Notes: a model not told the origin generated them from the sequence alone. Counted from the stretch's first letter, positions 1 through 7,813 are shown. The stretch is 57,048 nt of DNA from Prochlorococcus sp. HOT208_60m_808M21 (GCA_002026005.1 MWOX01000151.1:1-57048), one strand, 5' to 3'. Program-made: numbers and translations.

Positions 1-656
1 TTTTTTGTTTTGAAATTGAGCTTACATCATTTCCTTTAAATTTTAATAGTTCAGCTATTGGACCAGATTTCCCCTCTCCTCCCTCTATTTTGACTATATT
101 CATATCGACTGTACTTCCTCCAATATCTAATGTCAAAAATTTTTGAGCCAAATGGTACATTTATGCCTAAACTTGCCGCAGTAGGCTCATCAACAAGGGC
201 TATTTCATCTACAGATATTTCCTCGCAAAGGTTAACTAACCATTCTCTGTATCCTTTATATGTATCTATAGGAGCAGTTAAAACAAGTCTTTTGATCTCA
301 TACTTGTGCGGAATGTTTGCCCACAAAATTTGAAAAAATTTTTCGCCACATTCATTAGGGTTTAAAATATTTTTTTGGTTTATTTTTTCAATAGAATTTC
401 CAATTAATCTTTTAAAATTCGAATGAAAAAATAAATCAGAATTTGAGTTATCCCTCATCTTTAGAGCACTAATACCAATTTTTGTAATTTTTGAAGGTTC
501 CTCAAACCAAACTGCTGAAGGAATAACTCCTGGAGATGACGTAATATTCGGTATTTCAACTAAAATAGAATTAATATCTTTTTGATCTTGAAAAGCAACA
601 ACAGTATTAGTGTTCCCTAAATCGATAGCAAGTGTTCCAGATAAACTTTCTTCCAT
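1..656 (-). CDS. Hsp70/DnaK-family protein, 5' part, partial at window edge and frameshifted
   Basis: N-terminal ATPase half of an Hsp70-type chaperone on the minus strand, starting at the ATG at 654-656. The phosphate-1 motif (AIDLGNTNTVVAF, residues 10-22) and DEPTAASLGI near residue 155 are Hsp70 signatures. The phosphate-2 motif (LDIGGSTVD) is also present, but only after a frame change in the A5/T5 run at 135-144; as given, the open frame ends near base 51. Removing one base restores a frame that stays open to base 1. The divergent motifs suggest one of the short cyanobacterial Hsp70-like proteins, not housekeeping DnaK. The gene faces away from rpoZ. Confidence 0.75.
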
Positions 657-754
657 ATGAAATTATTTAAATCAATTAAGTTCTTTTTGCAATTTATGTT
701 TTGAAATGGTCGAATAAATTGTAAAATACAATTTATAGTAAAAAAATTTTTTTA

Positions 755-991
755 ATGAACATATCTAACAATGCAGGAATTGATTCTAATGATCTTGCAA
801 AGAGAGGTGAGAGCTTGATAAGAAAATCAACTAATAGATATTTAACTACAGTGAAAATTGCTTTCAGAGCTAAACAAAGACGTTTTGATGATTTTGATGG
901 CTTATTAGAAGAATCAACTATTAAACCCGTTCAAAGGTCAATTATTGAACTAAGTGATGAGCAAGATCAACCAGATTTACTTCCAGGCTAA
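755..991 (+). CDS. rpoZ: RNA polymerase omega subunit
   Basis: 78 residues, the usual size for cyanobacterial RpoZ. Omega binds the beta' subunit and helps assemble RNA polymerase. The central block ([17 protein letters not shown]) followed by an acidic stretch and [13 protein letters not shown] matches the family pattern. Start is the ATG at 755. The next gene (DUF1818) begins 3 bases after the stop, so the two are probably co-transcribed, an arrangement common in picocyanobacteria. Confidence 0.9.
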   Translation: MNISNNAGIDSNDLAKRGESLIRKSTNRYLTTVKIAFRAKQRRFDDFDGLLEESTIKPVQRSIIELSDEQDQPDLLPG

Positions 992-993
992 TT

Positions 994-1366
994 TTGGTAA
1001 AAGACAAAAAAAGATGGAGATTACTTAGAGATTTAAAAAAAGGCAAATTTTGCTTTTTGATTGGTGTAGACAATTGGTCAATCGAGTTACAAAAAAGTGA
1101 ATTCAATTCACTGTACTTTCTACTCTTAAGAATTAATGAACAACTATTAGTTATCAAAGATGAACTAATGGATGAAGAATCTATTACTTTTGAATTAGAA
1201 CAATTACCTTGGTATATTCACTTAGAAGGAAAAAAAAAAAGAATGGAGTTTAAGGTTTGTTTTTGAAAGTCAAGACCAAACTAGATCCTTCGAAATGTAT
1301 TGGCCGATACCAATAGCACAAAATTTATTTTATGAAATAAAAAACATGTGGGAATCAATGGATTAA
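994..1366 (+). CDS. DUF1818 family protein, frameshifted at an A11 run
   Basis: Cyanobacterial protein of unknown function. Starts at a TTG three bases after rpoZ. The N-terminal part (RWRLLRDLKKGKFCFLIGV... LEQLPWYIHLEG) fits DUF1818. The reading frame breaks at the run of 11 A at 1230-1240. With 10 A it continues as WSLRFVFES ... MYWPIPIAQNLFYEIKNMW to a stop at 1364-1366, which is the expected family C-terminus at the expected total length (~123 residues). I therefore treat it as one gene. The break is either a sequencing error, a real mutation, or a site relying on polymerase slippage on A-runs. Confidence 0.75.
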
Positions 1367-1418
1367 AAGATAAATAAAATTGGAAATTTTAGAAAAAAAT
1401 TCCCCTTCGCAAAAAAAA

Positions 1419-1482
1419 TTTTTCACAACTTTTCCACAGTATTTAAAAAAAAAATATCTGATTATCTAAAGCATGTGGAAAA
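1419..1482. promoter_or_regulatory. Cluster of three DnaA-box-like 9-mers
   Basis: TTTTTCACA at 1419-1427, TTTTCCACA at 1430-1438 and the reverse complement TGTGGAAAA at 1474-1482 lie within 64 bp in the AT-rich gap between the DUF1818 and DUF2811 genes. TTTTCCACA is the form of DnaA box usual in cyanobacteria. No replication gene is adjacent, so an origin is unlikely. A DnaA titration or regulatory site, or chance in AT-rich DNA, are alternatives. The rest of 1367-1678 shows nothing else. Confidence 0.35.
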
Positions 1483-1678
1483 CTTCTGATTTTATATAAA
1501 TCTTTATATTTAAGTAAGATTTAAATTTACAAAATTAATTTCCATGACTTCCTTATTTATTACTGGATTCTCATTATTCTATAACCTGAGACTGTCTCTT
1601 AATAATGCTTGTTGACGATTCAGAAATTTTGGAGAAAACTACATCTTGTACATTTAAATTTCAGTAAAGTTTTTCAAT

Positions 1679-1930
1679 ATGCAAGAGTTAAATTACAACG
1701 AAAATTCAAAAGTGTTAAATCATAATGATGAAGTAATAAGTTTCAAATGTGAACTTCAAGAAAATCTTCAAAAGGCTATGAAAGAATTCGTTGAGGATCA
1801 TCCTAACTGGGATCAATATAGAATACTACAAGCCGCCATAGCAGGGTTTTTGATGCAAAAAGGATTTCAAAATAGGGATTTAACGAGACTTTATATTGGC
1901 AATATGTTTTCAATGAATTTTAAGGATTAA
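1679..1930 (+). CDS. DUF2811 family protein
   Basis: 83-residue cyanobacterial protein of unknown function. The core (ISFKCELQENLQKAMKEFVE, then HPNWDQYRILQAAIAGFLMQ, then NRDLTRLYIGNMF) is the family signature: a short helical protein with a conserved HPNWDQYR motif. No signal peptide or membrane segment. It is convergent with the EVE gene, whose stop codon lies 8 bases away. Confidence 0.75.
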   Translation: MQELNYNENSKVLNHNDEVISFKCELQENLQKAMKEFVEDHPNWDQYRILQAAIAGFLMQKGFQNRDLTRLYIGNMFSMNFKD

Positions 1931-1937
1931 AAATTTT

Positions 1938-2396
1938 TTATATTTTTTCTAGTAGTATTTTTGCAATATCATTTCTGACAGGTAATATAGATAACCTATT
2001 TCCTTTTTTTACGACTAATAACTCTTCCTCATTAAATAAAATCTTTAATTCAGGTAGACTTAAAATCTTAGTTGATTTAGAAATGTATTTTACTTTTACA
2101 CAATCCCATCTCGGATTATCAGATTTCGATTTTGGATCAAAATATTTGGAATCTTTATCAAATTGAGTGGGATCAACAATATTTAGATCTATTACCTCCA
2201 TAAGTCCCACAATACCTGGGGGTTTACAGTTCGAATGATAGAAAAAAACTTTATCTCCTTTATTCATTTTTCTCATAAAATTTCGAGCTTGATAATTTCT
2301 TATTCCGTCCCATAAAGTTGCACCATCATGTTTTAAAGTATCTATACTGTAAGCATCAGGCTCACTCTTCATTAGCCAGTAGTTTATTTCAGTCAT
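1938..2396 (-). CDS. EVE domain-containing protein
   Basis: 152 residues, full length for a stand-alone EVE protein (PUA-like fold, thymocyte-nuclear-protein-1 type). The family binds modified bases in RNA or DNA. Visible motifs: NYWLMKSEPDAYSID at the N-terminus, LWDGIRNYQARNFMRKM and GDKVFFYHSN, and PRWDCVKVKY in the middle. Start is the ATG at 2394-2396. The first ~10 codons and the upstream leader of this gene recur, diverged, at four places to the right (near 5.0, 8.0, 11.8 and 13.7 kb), so its 5' end looks like a recombination or insertion target. Confidence 0.85.
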   Translation of the reverse strand: MTEINYWLMKSEPDAYSIDTLKHDGATLWDGIRNYQARNFMRKMNKGDKVFFYHSNCKPPGIVGLMEVIDLNIVDPTQFDKDSKYFDPKSKSDNPRWDCVKVKYISKSTKILSLPELKILFNEEELLVVKKGNRLSILPVRNDIAKILLEKI

Positions 2397-2516
2397 ATCA
2401 ATAATTTAGAAGAAAATTACAATGTGTGAACGGTGTGTGAACAGAATATTAAAAACGTTCAAATCTAGGTTAATTATCCATCAAATTATCTATTTAGGAA
2501 AGTGATGGTTGGTATG
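2397..2516. repeat. EVE-gene leader, copy A of a dispersed repeat
   Basis: Upstream region of the EVE gene. It contains a direct pair GTGTGAAC (2424-2431 and 2435-2442, 11-bp spacing) and then the shared block TTATCCATCAAA ... TATTTAGGAAAGTG followed by GGTATGG. Copies of the same arrangement lie at 5022-5116, 8006-8120 and 11782-11890. It may contain the EVE promoter, and I infer an attachment-site role. Confidence 0.6.
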
Positions 2517-2645
2517 GAGTAATTAATTCTCTAAATATTAATGTTTTTATCACTTAAATCAAAAAATAAATATTTAAAATCGAAAACAGAAATGATTTTC
2601 ATTTTCATATTGGTGTAAATTTTATACATTAGGTAGTATTTTTTT

Positions 2646-3428
2646 ATGAGTCAAGTCTGTTTAATATCAGGTTCGCCAGGATGCGGTAAGACAAATTGGA
2701 TACTAAATACTTTTAAGAATTATTCTGGTAATTGTGGTTACTTACGTCTAGGAGGATATTCCGAAATTAATTTAGAGCAAGCAATAAATTCAAAAATTGA
2801 TTTTGCTTTTTTGAAAGATCAAATTCCTAACTTATTAGACTTATCTATTTCAAACTCAATATCAGAGAAAGATAAAGAAAACATTTTAATTATTATTGAA
2901 TTTCCACAATTTTTTACACCTAAATCTCAGGGTATTAATGGAGTTGATCTGAGAATTATTAATGAACTTGAAAAATATAATCTCCAGCCAAATAGATATC
3001 TTCATTTTGGTAGAGATCCAGAATTATCAATTAAAGATACTTTAGATTTTAGAGAAATTGAATCAATAAGCCTTGATCTTCAAAAGCATATTTGGGATCC
3101 TGCAAGCTTGAATACTTTTTGGTTTGAATTAGTTAATGGTGCTTATGGGGATGTATATAGAGCAAAAGCATTAATGAACTTACCTGATGGGCGTTACATC
3201 TTGTTTAATTGGATAGTCAGTCAGCAAGGATCTCAATATCAAACATTAAACCAAGTTGCCCCTCTTAATGGAAGACCAGAAAGATGTTCTGAAATTGTTA
3301 TACAAGGGAAAAATTTAAACTTCGAGTCAATAAAAGCAACGATTCATAATTGCCTTCTTAATGATGCTGTACTAGATCATCATCAAACTTCACTTAGAAA
3401 TTCACAATTACAAACTGCTCGCCGTTAA
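2646..3428 (+). CDS. CobW-like P-loop protein (putative metal-chaperone GTPase)
   Basis: 260 residues. A Walker A motif (GSPGCGKT, residues 9-16) follows a short beta strand, as in the CobW/HypB/UreG GTPases. A Walker-B-like strand (ILIIIEFPQF) is near residue 85. The second half has NGAYGDVYRAKALMNLPDGR, resembling the CobW C-terminal domain (G-x-x-x-RAKG). The metal and partner cannot be read from sequence, and the CxCC metal motif typical of COG0523 proteins is not evident. It heads a three-gene run: 7 bp to the first metallophosphoesterase, which overlaps the second. Confidence 0.6.
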   Translation: MSQVCLISGSPGCGKTNWILNTFKNYSGNCGYLRLGGYSEINLEQAINSKIDFAFLKDQIPNLLDLSISNSISEKDKENILIIIEFPQFFTPKSQGINGVDLRIINELEKYNLQPNRYLHFGRDPELSIKDTLDFREIESISLDLQKHIWDPASLNTFWFELVNGAYGDVYRAKALMNLPDGRYILFNWIVSQQGSQYQTLNQVAPLNGRPERCSEIVIQGKNLNFESIKATIHNCLLNDAVLDHHQTSLRNSQLQTARR

Positions 3429-3435
3429 CTTAAAA

Positions 3436-4251
3436 ATGAATCAAGCTGTCATCTCATGTTTACATGCAAATCTACCTGCAGTAGAGGCTGTCTTAAAAGA
3501 TATTGAACTCCAAGGAATTACAAATATTACCTGTCTTGGAGATCTAGTGGGTTATGGTCCTCAACCTAATAAGGTTATTGAGTTAATAAGAGATAAAGAA
3601 ATTCCTACTTGTCAGGGATGTTGGGACGAAGACGTTGTTGATGGATTAGATGCTTGCGATTGTAGTTATCCTTCTCAGCTTGCTGAAAAAAGAGGTCATT
3701 TTGCTCATCAATGGACTACAGATAAATTAACTACAGAAAATAAGGATTATCTAGCTAATCTACCCTACTCAATACGTAAAGATAAGTGTCTTTTTGTTCA
3801 TGGTAGTCCTAATAGTCAACATGAATATCTTCTACCCGATATGGATGCATTCGCAGCTCTTGAGAGAGTTGAAAATGCCAGAGCAGAGATTCTATTTTGT
3901 GGTCATACTCACCAACCTTATATTCGCGAATTAGCAGATGGTTCAATTGCTGTAAAGATCAAAAATGCTGTTCCCAAAGATACTCAAGAAAAAGAAATTC
4001 AATTGCCGATGCGAAGAATAGTAAATGCAGGTTCAGTTGGAGAGCCAAGACATGGAGGAACTAAAGCTACTTATGTTGTTTATAACGATGTCACTAATGA
4101 AGTAAAAATTAGAGAAGTGGAATATGATATTGAACTTACTTGTAAAGCAATAATAGATGCCGGTCTTCCTCCGATTTTTGCATGGCGTTTAAAAAATGGA
4201 TTCGAATTTGCAGAACAAGCTGAAGATGCATCTCATGTTTGTGAAAGATGA
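3436..4251 (+). CDS. Metallophosphoesterase (calcineurin-like)
   Basis: 271 residues. The dinuclear-metal motifs are present, though the first is altered: the usual D-x-H near the N-terminus reads SCLHANLPA (His retained, Asp replaced by Ser/Cys), followed by GDLVGYGPQPNKV, then FVHGSPNSQHEYL (third His) and FCGHTHQPYIR (GHTH). C-terminal NAGSVGEPRHGG is typical of the YfcE/MJ0936-like group. Substrate unknown; phosphodiesterase or phosphatase. It starts 7 bp after the CobW-like gene, and its stop overlaps the next start (ATGA at 4248-4251), so the trio is probably translationally coupled. Confidence 0.8.
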   Translation: MNQAVISCLHANLPAVEAVLKDIELQGITNITCLGDLVGYGPQPNKVIELIRDKEIPTCQGCWDEDVVDGLDACDCSYPSQLAEKRGHFAHQWTTDKLTTENKDYLANLPYSIRKDKCLFVHGSPNSQHEYLLPDMDAFAALERVENARAEILFCGHTHQPYIRELADGSIAVKIKNAVPKDTQEKEIQLPMRRIVNAGSVGEPRHGGTKATYVVYNDVTNEVKIREVEYDIELTCKAIIDAGLPPIFAWRLKNGFEFAEQAEDASHVCER

Positions 4252-4968
4252 TAGAACGCTGGGCACTCGTAAGTGGTCTTAAAGGGGATCTAGATACTTA
4301 TGAACTTATTCAAAAAAGACTTAAAAAAAACTCCTGGTAATATAACTCTTTTTGTTTTGGGGGATATGATAGGTCCTGAAAAAAACTGTAATAGGCTTCT
4401 CCATAGGTTAATTAATCCAAAAAGTAATGATTTACAACCATGGTGCATATATGGTTGGTGGGAAGAACAAATCCTCTTGGAAAGTGGTTACCGTGGTGAT
4501 CAAAGAGCTGAAGCTTTGAGAATAAATAAGGGTGAAGAAGTAGTTAAGTCTCTTACGAATGCTGTAGACAAATCATTTCTTGATTGGATAGCAGCACTTC
4601 AATTTGGATTTGTTGAACTTGATTGTGGTTTGATTCACGGAAGCTCAAAAGATGTTGGCGAAAATTTAACACTAGATACGCCGCCACTGACACTCCTTGA
4701 TAGACTTACACGTCTTCAGGTAAACAGATTATTTACTGCAAGAAGTAAACAACAGTTTCACTTGGAATTGACAGAGGGGATTGTTAATTCTGAAGTAGAA
4801 GATTTAAATGGAAATCGTAAGAAAGAGCAGAAAGTTCCTCAAAAAGCTGTTATTGGTATTGGGGCAGGAAAAAATTATACTCTTTATGATGTCGGGACTG
4901 ATAATACTCAATTCGTACAAGCAGGATATAAAACAGAAAAAAGAATTAAGGGATTTGGAAGGCTTTAG
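4248..4968 (+). CDS. Second metallophosphoesterase-like protein, frameshifted at an A8 run
   Basis: Starts at the ATG overlapping the previous stop and reads MIERWALVSGLKGDLDTYEL. With one A removed from the run at 4323-4330 it continues KKTPGNITLFVLGDMIGPEK through LDCGLIHGSS to a stop at 4966-4968. As given, the frame is broken near residue 25. The alignable pieces (GDMIGP, GLIHGSS) mirror GDLVGY and VHGSPN of the preceding protein, so it is a diverged phosphoesterase paralogue. It lacks a clear GHTH motif and may be catalytically impaired. An internal ATG at 4300 would give a 222-residue product without the first motif. Confidence 0.65.
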
Positions 4969-4984
4969 TTTTTAGCATCAAGTA

Positions 4985-5116
4985 CCCACTTCATTAGCCA
5001 GTAGCTAGGTTCCTGTTGTACCATAGGATCTCGGCGAATATATAGGGTTTGAGTAAAGTTTGGGTAACTTCTTTGAATATGAATTTATTATCCATCAAAG
5101 TTTCTATTTAGGAAAG
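4985..5116. repeat. Displaced EVE 5' end plus leader, copy B
   Basis: Read on the minus strand, a start codon at 5022-5024 begins a short peptide containing SYWLMK, the N-terminal motif of the EVE protein, before the frame ends. To its right are the pair GTTTGAGT (5047-5054) and GTTTGGGT (5058-5065), again 11 bp apart, then TTATTATCCATCAAAG and TATTTAGGAAAGTG. The EVE fragment begins within 25 bp of the end of the phosphoesterase gene. Confidence 0.65.
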
Positions 5117-5166
5117 TGTACCCCTTTCCTCTATATATCATGACGGTACCCCTTTATAAATTACGC

Positions 5167-5532
5167 TTATCTGTTGGAAATATTGAAGGAAAAATCCTTA
5201 ATCGAGAATTTATTAAATAATGACTTACCTATTTGTGAACCCACACCGTTGTTCTTGAGTTCTTTTTGATATGCCTCTTTGCTTGAGAGAATGAAATCTT
5301 TAATCGAGAATTTATTAAATAATGACTTACCTATTTGTGAACCCGCACCGTTGTTCTTGAGTTCTTTTTGATATGCCTCTTTGCTTGAGAGAATGATATC
5401 TTTAATTGAAAATTTATTAAATAATGACCTTCCTATTTGTGAACCCACACCGTTGTTCTTGAGTTCCTTTTGATATGCCTCTTTGCTTGAGAGAATGATA
5501 TCTTTAATCGAGAATTTATTTAAGAATGACAT
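5167..5532 (-). CDS. Internal-repeat protein (34-residue units)
   Basis: 121 residues made of more than three copies of a 34-residue unit beginning NKFSIKDIILSSKEAYQKEL and ending NNGVGSQIGKSLF. The DNA repeats with a 102-bp period (about 5190-5530). Units differ by only a few substitutions, so the expansion is recent. The predicted character is helical and basic, with no membrane segment. I do not recognise the family. Copy number probably varies between strains by slippage or recombination. Confidence 0.6.
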   Translation of the reverse strand: MSFLNKFSIKDIILSSKEAYQKELKNNGVGSQIGRSLFNKFSIKDIILSSKEAYQKELKNNGAGSQIGKSLFNKFSIKDFILSSKEAYQKELKNNGVGSQIGKSLFNKFSIKDFSFNISNR

Positions 5533-5562
5533 TCTTATTTGGGAAAATTGCTTTGTAGATGA

Positions 5563-5700
5563 TCACATCATCTCGTAATTATCAAATTTAGTTTTTAACT
5601 TTGCTGCTTTATGTATTAGTCCAACTGCTTCTTTTCTTCCAGTAGCTTGTTGCGCCTGATGCATTAATTCAGCATATTTTTTTACGATTTTCTTTTGCAT
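5563..5700 (-). CDS. Small hypothetical protein (45 aa)
   Basis: ATG at 5698-5700 to TGA at 5563-5565: a lysine-rich helical peptide starting MQKKIVKKYAELMHQAQQAT and ending FDNYEMM. Thirty bp downstream of the repeat-protein start on the same strand. No recognised domain. Kept because of its complete frame, helical heptad-like composition and place in a run of minus-strand microgenes. Confidence 0.5.
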   Translation of the reverse strand: MQKKIVKKYAELMHQAQQATGRKEAVGLIHKAAKLKTKFDNYEMM

Positions 5701-5959
5701 GGTTTAGATTAAATAAAGACCGTTTTTTAATCTAAAGCTGCAAGGAACAACTTTCAGAAGATAAGGAATCAACGGTAAAACCTCAGAGTCAACAAATTGG
5801 AACGGGTTAACTCGTGTGTTAAATATATAATCAATTAGCTAAATACCTGTTGGTATCTATGATTACATTGTTTTCAAATCCTGATTTATTTTAGTTTTAT
5901 CTAAAGTGGAGAAGATTTCTTTTTAAATAATGAGTGTGTTTTAAATCTTGAATTGATCT

Positions 5960-6109
5960 CTAATAATTTATGGTTGGCTTCAGTTGTATCCCTGCAACTG
6001 CCTCATGACAACCATGTATTAATTTTAGGACTGCTTTAGTATTTTTTGATTCAAAATATATACCTCTTCCCGTACCTAATAGTTCCTCAAACCGACCTAT
6101 AAATTTCAA
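5960..6109 (-). CDS. Small hypothetical protein (49 aa), TTG start
   Basis: Frame from a TTG at 6107-6109 to TAG at 5960-5962. The peptide contains RFEELLGTGRGIYFESKN and LKLIHGCHEAVAGIQLKPT. A decayed inverted relative on the plus strand near 9.87-9.99 kb keeps EEHLGTERG and YGCHESVALLQLKST, which supports real coding. Function unknown; the conserved GCHE looks functional. The rest of 5701-6151 has no other supported gene. Confidence 0.5.
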   Translation of the reverse strand: MKFIGRFEELLGTGRGIYFESKNTKAVLKLIHGCHEAVAGIQLKPTINY

Positions 6110-6151
6110 GGCTATAGGAGGACAATATAAGTATAGATCTAGGAGGTCTAA

Positions 6152-6334
6152 ATGAAACTATTCAATCAATTCACAATCCTTCCAAGATACCTAAAAGCAT
6201 TTAATTATGCTGGAAACAGAATGGAAGAAATAACAAGAAATCTTGATAGAGATAACCATTTATTTGAAGACTATTGGAAGAGGGAATGTAGAGAACATCC
6301 AACTAATCAGCATTGTTTAGTCTATTGCGACTGA
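6152..6334 (+). CDS. Microprotein with C-terminal ECxxHPxNxHCxxxCD motif
   Basis: 60 residues, ATG at 6152 preceded by AGGAGG. The C-terminus reads FEDYWKRECREHPTNQHCLV followed by YCD: three cysteines and conserved E, HP, N and H. Two minus-strand genes near 26.0 and 26.4 kb end in the same pattern, so this is a family. It recalls the cysteine/proline C-terminal loop of CP12 (C-x-x-x-P...C), but the N-terminal CP12 features are absent, so I do not name it CP12. Confidence 0.65.
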   Translation: MKLFNQFTILPRYLKAFNYAGNRMEEITRNLDRDNHLFEDYWKRECREHPTNQHCLVYCD

Positions 6335-6352
6335 GAATTTTAATCTTAAGGG

Positions 6353-6485
6353 TTGACAACTGAGTATAAATACTCTATAAATAAAGTGTAGTAAATGCTA
6401 CCAAATCGTCCGATCTACTATTAGATAGACCGCAGTACGAATCAAGCCATAGGACGGGGACTTGATCAAGACCAGGAGCTGCATA
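6353..6485 (+). promoter_or_regulatory. Promoter and structured leader of DUF4278 micro-ORF, copy 1
   Basis: TTGACA (6353-6358), 17-bp spacer, TATAAA (6376-6381). The spacer holds the dyad AGTAT-AA-ATACT. The leader that follows is closely matched at 30862-30994. Stems seen: GTAG/CTAC, TCTA/TAGA, and ATCAAG/CTTGAT, which is CTCAAG/CTTGAG in copy 2 (a covarying pair). Upstream CGTCC can pair with GGACG in the last loop, giving a pseudoknot. It ends in AGGAGCTGCAT just before the ATG. Probably a cis-acting RNA; ligand unknown. Confidence 0.65.
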
Positions 6486-6587
6486 ATGGTAAACATGTAT
6501 TTTAACGGCAAATCTTTCGTATATTGCAAGAGCCAAGAAGAGAAAACAATAAAGCTTACTTATAGAGGATCTAGTTACTTGAGATAA
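6486..6587 (+). CDS. DUF4278-like microprotein, copy 1
   Basis: 33 residues beginning MVNMYFNGKSFVYCKSQ and ending KLTYRGSSYLR. The LTYRG-S-Y ending is the core of the short cyanobacterial DUF4278 family. The second copy at 30995-31096 differs mostly at synonymous or conservative positions, which supports translation. Ribosome site AGGAG lies 9 bases before the ATG. Function unknown. Confidence 0.7.
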   Translation: MVNMYFNGKSFVYCKSQEEKTIKLTYRGSSYLR

Positions 6588-6645
6588 ATAAAATCTCATA
6601 TCTATTAAATATTCAATAAACTATTTTTTTTAGAGGTGTTATGCC

Positions 6646-6862
6646 ATGAAATTTACTAATTCTCCTTTTGCCATACTCGATAAGAACATGAACGCATTAG
6701 ATTATCAAAAAAGAAATTTAAAATATGAGGACTATTGGAGAAGGGAAGGAATTAGCAACAGTAAAGGTCTATCTTAATACTGGAATAATTGCTGGATTAG
6801 TTGGTGTTGGATTTGTTGCCTCTACTTTAATTTTTGGAGTATTAATTCTAGTTTTAAAATAA
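6646..6862 (+). CDS. Small protein, possibly frame-interrupted, with C-terminal membrane helix
   Basis: ATG at 6646 with AGAGGTG upstream. Frame 1 gives 43 residues ending at 6777 and contains KYEDYWRRE, similar to the FEDYWKRE of the 6152 gene. The overlapping next frame, open to TAA at 6860-6862, encodes a good membrane segment (VYLNTGIIAGLVGVGFVAST). Removing one G at AGAAGGGAAGG would join them into one ~71-residue protein. Whether this is an error, two genes, or a frameshifted gene is unresolved. Confidence 0.4.
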
Positions 6863-6929
6863 AAAAGGTAGTTTAACTAAGCTTTTGATTAAAGTATTTA
6901 ATACCTGCCATTAGAAATTAAGAAAAAGG

Positions 6930-7222
6930 TTTGGTTGAATTAGATGGAACTTCTACTGGAACCAATGACTCACCATAATTTGATATAGCTGATTTTATTA
7001 GTAACCAGTAAAAGAAGTTAACTAAAGCTTTCTCCACGAGGATTTAGTAACTAATCTAGATAACCTTATTAGTTTTGTAATAGCAATATACAAAAAGTAT
7101 TTATCAAGTAATCAATATATTTATCAAAACTAGCAGAAAGTTACTTGAATTAGGATAGATTCACCTTTCGGCAGCGGACTAAATCCTCGTGGAGCATTGG
7201 ACTTTAGCCCGCTCTATCTTTT
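6930..7222 (+). ncRNA. ~300-bp element with terminator and anti-terminator arms, copy 1
   Basis: A strong hairpin, AGCGGACTAAA (7173-7183) with TTTAGCCCGCT (7203-7213), is followed by CTATCTTTTT, a Rho-independent terminator. Its 5' arm and loop contain ACTAAATCCTCGTGGAG (7178-7194), the exact complement of CTCCACGAGGATTTAGT at 7032-7048, so terminator and long-range pairing are mutually exclusive. Copy 2 lies at 30098-30399 with a compensating change. The left part keeps a short coding-like remnant (ELDGTSTGTNDSP). Confidence 0.6.
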
Positions 7223-7396
7223 TAGCAAATGAAAAATTGAACTGCAAGTCAGCTCTTAGATGTGACATCCAAGATAATTTCAAAAATATTTTTTTCTAAA
7301 AAAAGAATTAAGTATTTTTTCGGAATGCTTTGAAAAGAAATATGTGTTTAATTTTGTTTAAGTTTTATCTCGTAAAACTAATAGGGAATTTTATTT

Positions 7397-7813
7397 ATGA
7401 AAAACATTCTGTATAAAATTTTTGAATTCCTAAAGGATCTTTTCCAAAAAATTTCTGAATTTTTAAAAAGAAGATTTTCTGAAGAAGAAGAGAAGCCAGT
7501 TGAAGAAGAGAAGCCAGTTGAAGAAGAGAAACCAGTTGCAGAAGAGATGCCAGTTGAAGAAGAGAAGCCAGTTGAAGAAGAGAAACCAGTTGAAGAAGAG
7601 ATGCCAGTTGAAGAAGAGAAACCAGTTGCAGAAGAGAAACCAGTTGCAGAAGAGAAACCAGTTGAAGAAGAGAAGCCAGTTGAAGAAGAGAAGCCTGTTG
7701 AAGAAGAGAAACCAGTTGAAGAAGAGAAGCCAGTTGAAGAAGAGAAGCCTGTTGAAGAAGAGAAACCAGTTGCAGAAGAGAAACCAGTTGAAGAAGAGAA
7801 GCCTGAATTATAA
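7397..7813 (+). CDS. EEEKPV-repeat protein
   Basis: 138 residues. The first ~28 form an amphipathic, basic, aromatic helix (MKNILYKIFEFLKDLFQKI). The rest is a run of six-residue units EEEKPV or AEEKPV, about 17 copies, ending KPEL. The N-terminal helix could lie on a membrane, with the acidic, proline-spaced tail extended. Family not recognised. The 18-bp DNA unit keeps a second frame open as well, but only this frame has a start with a sensible N-terminus. Confidence 0.6.
   Translation: MKNILYKIFEFLKDLFQKISEFLKRRFSEEEEKPVEEEKPVEEEKPVAEEMPVEEEKPVEEEKPVEEEMPVEEEKPVAEEKPVAEEKPVEEEKPVEEEKPVEEEKPVEEEKPVEEEKPVEEEKPVAEEKPVEEEKPEL
7488..7806. repeat. 18-bp tandem repeat array in the EEEKPV gene
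   Basis: About 17 consecutive 18-bp units with consensus gaagaagagaagccagtt, varying mostly at GAA/GCA and AAG/AAA. A minisatellite inside a gene, so copy number should vary between strains and may be mis-assembled. Confidence 0.85.
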
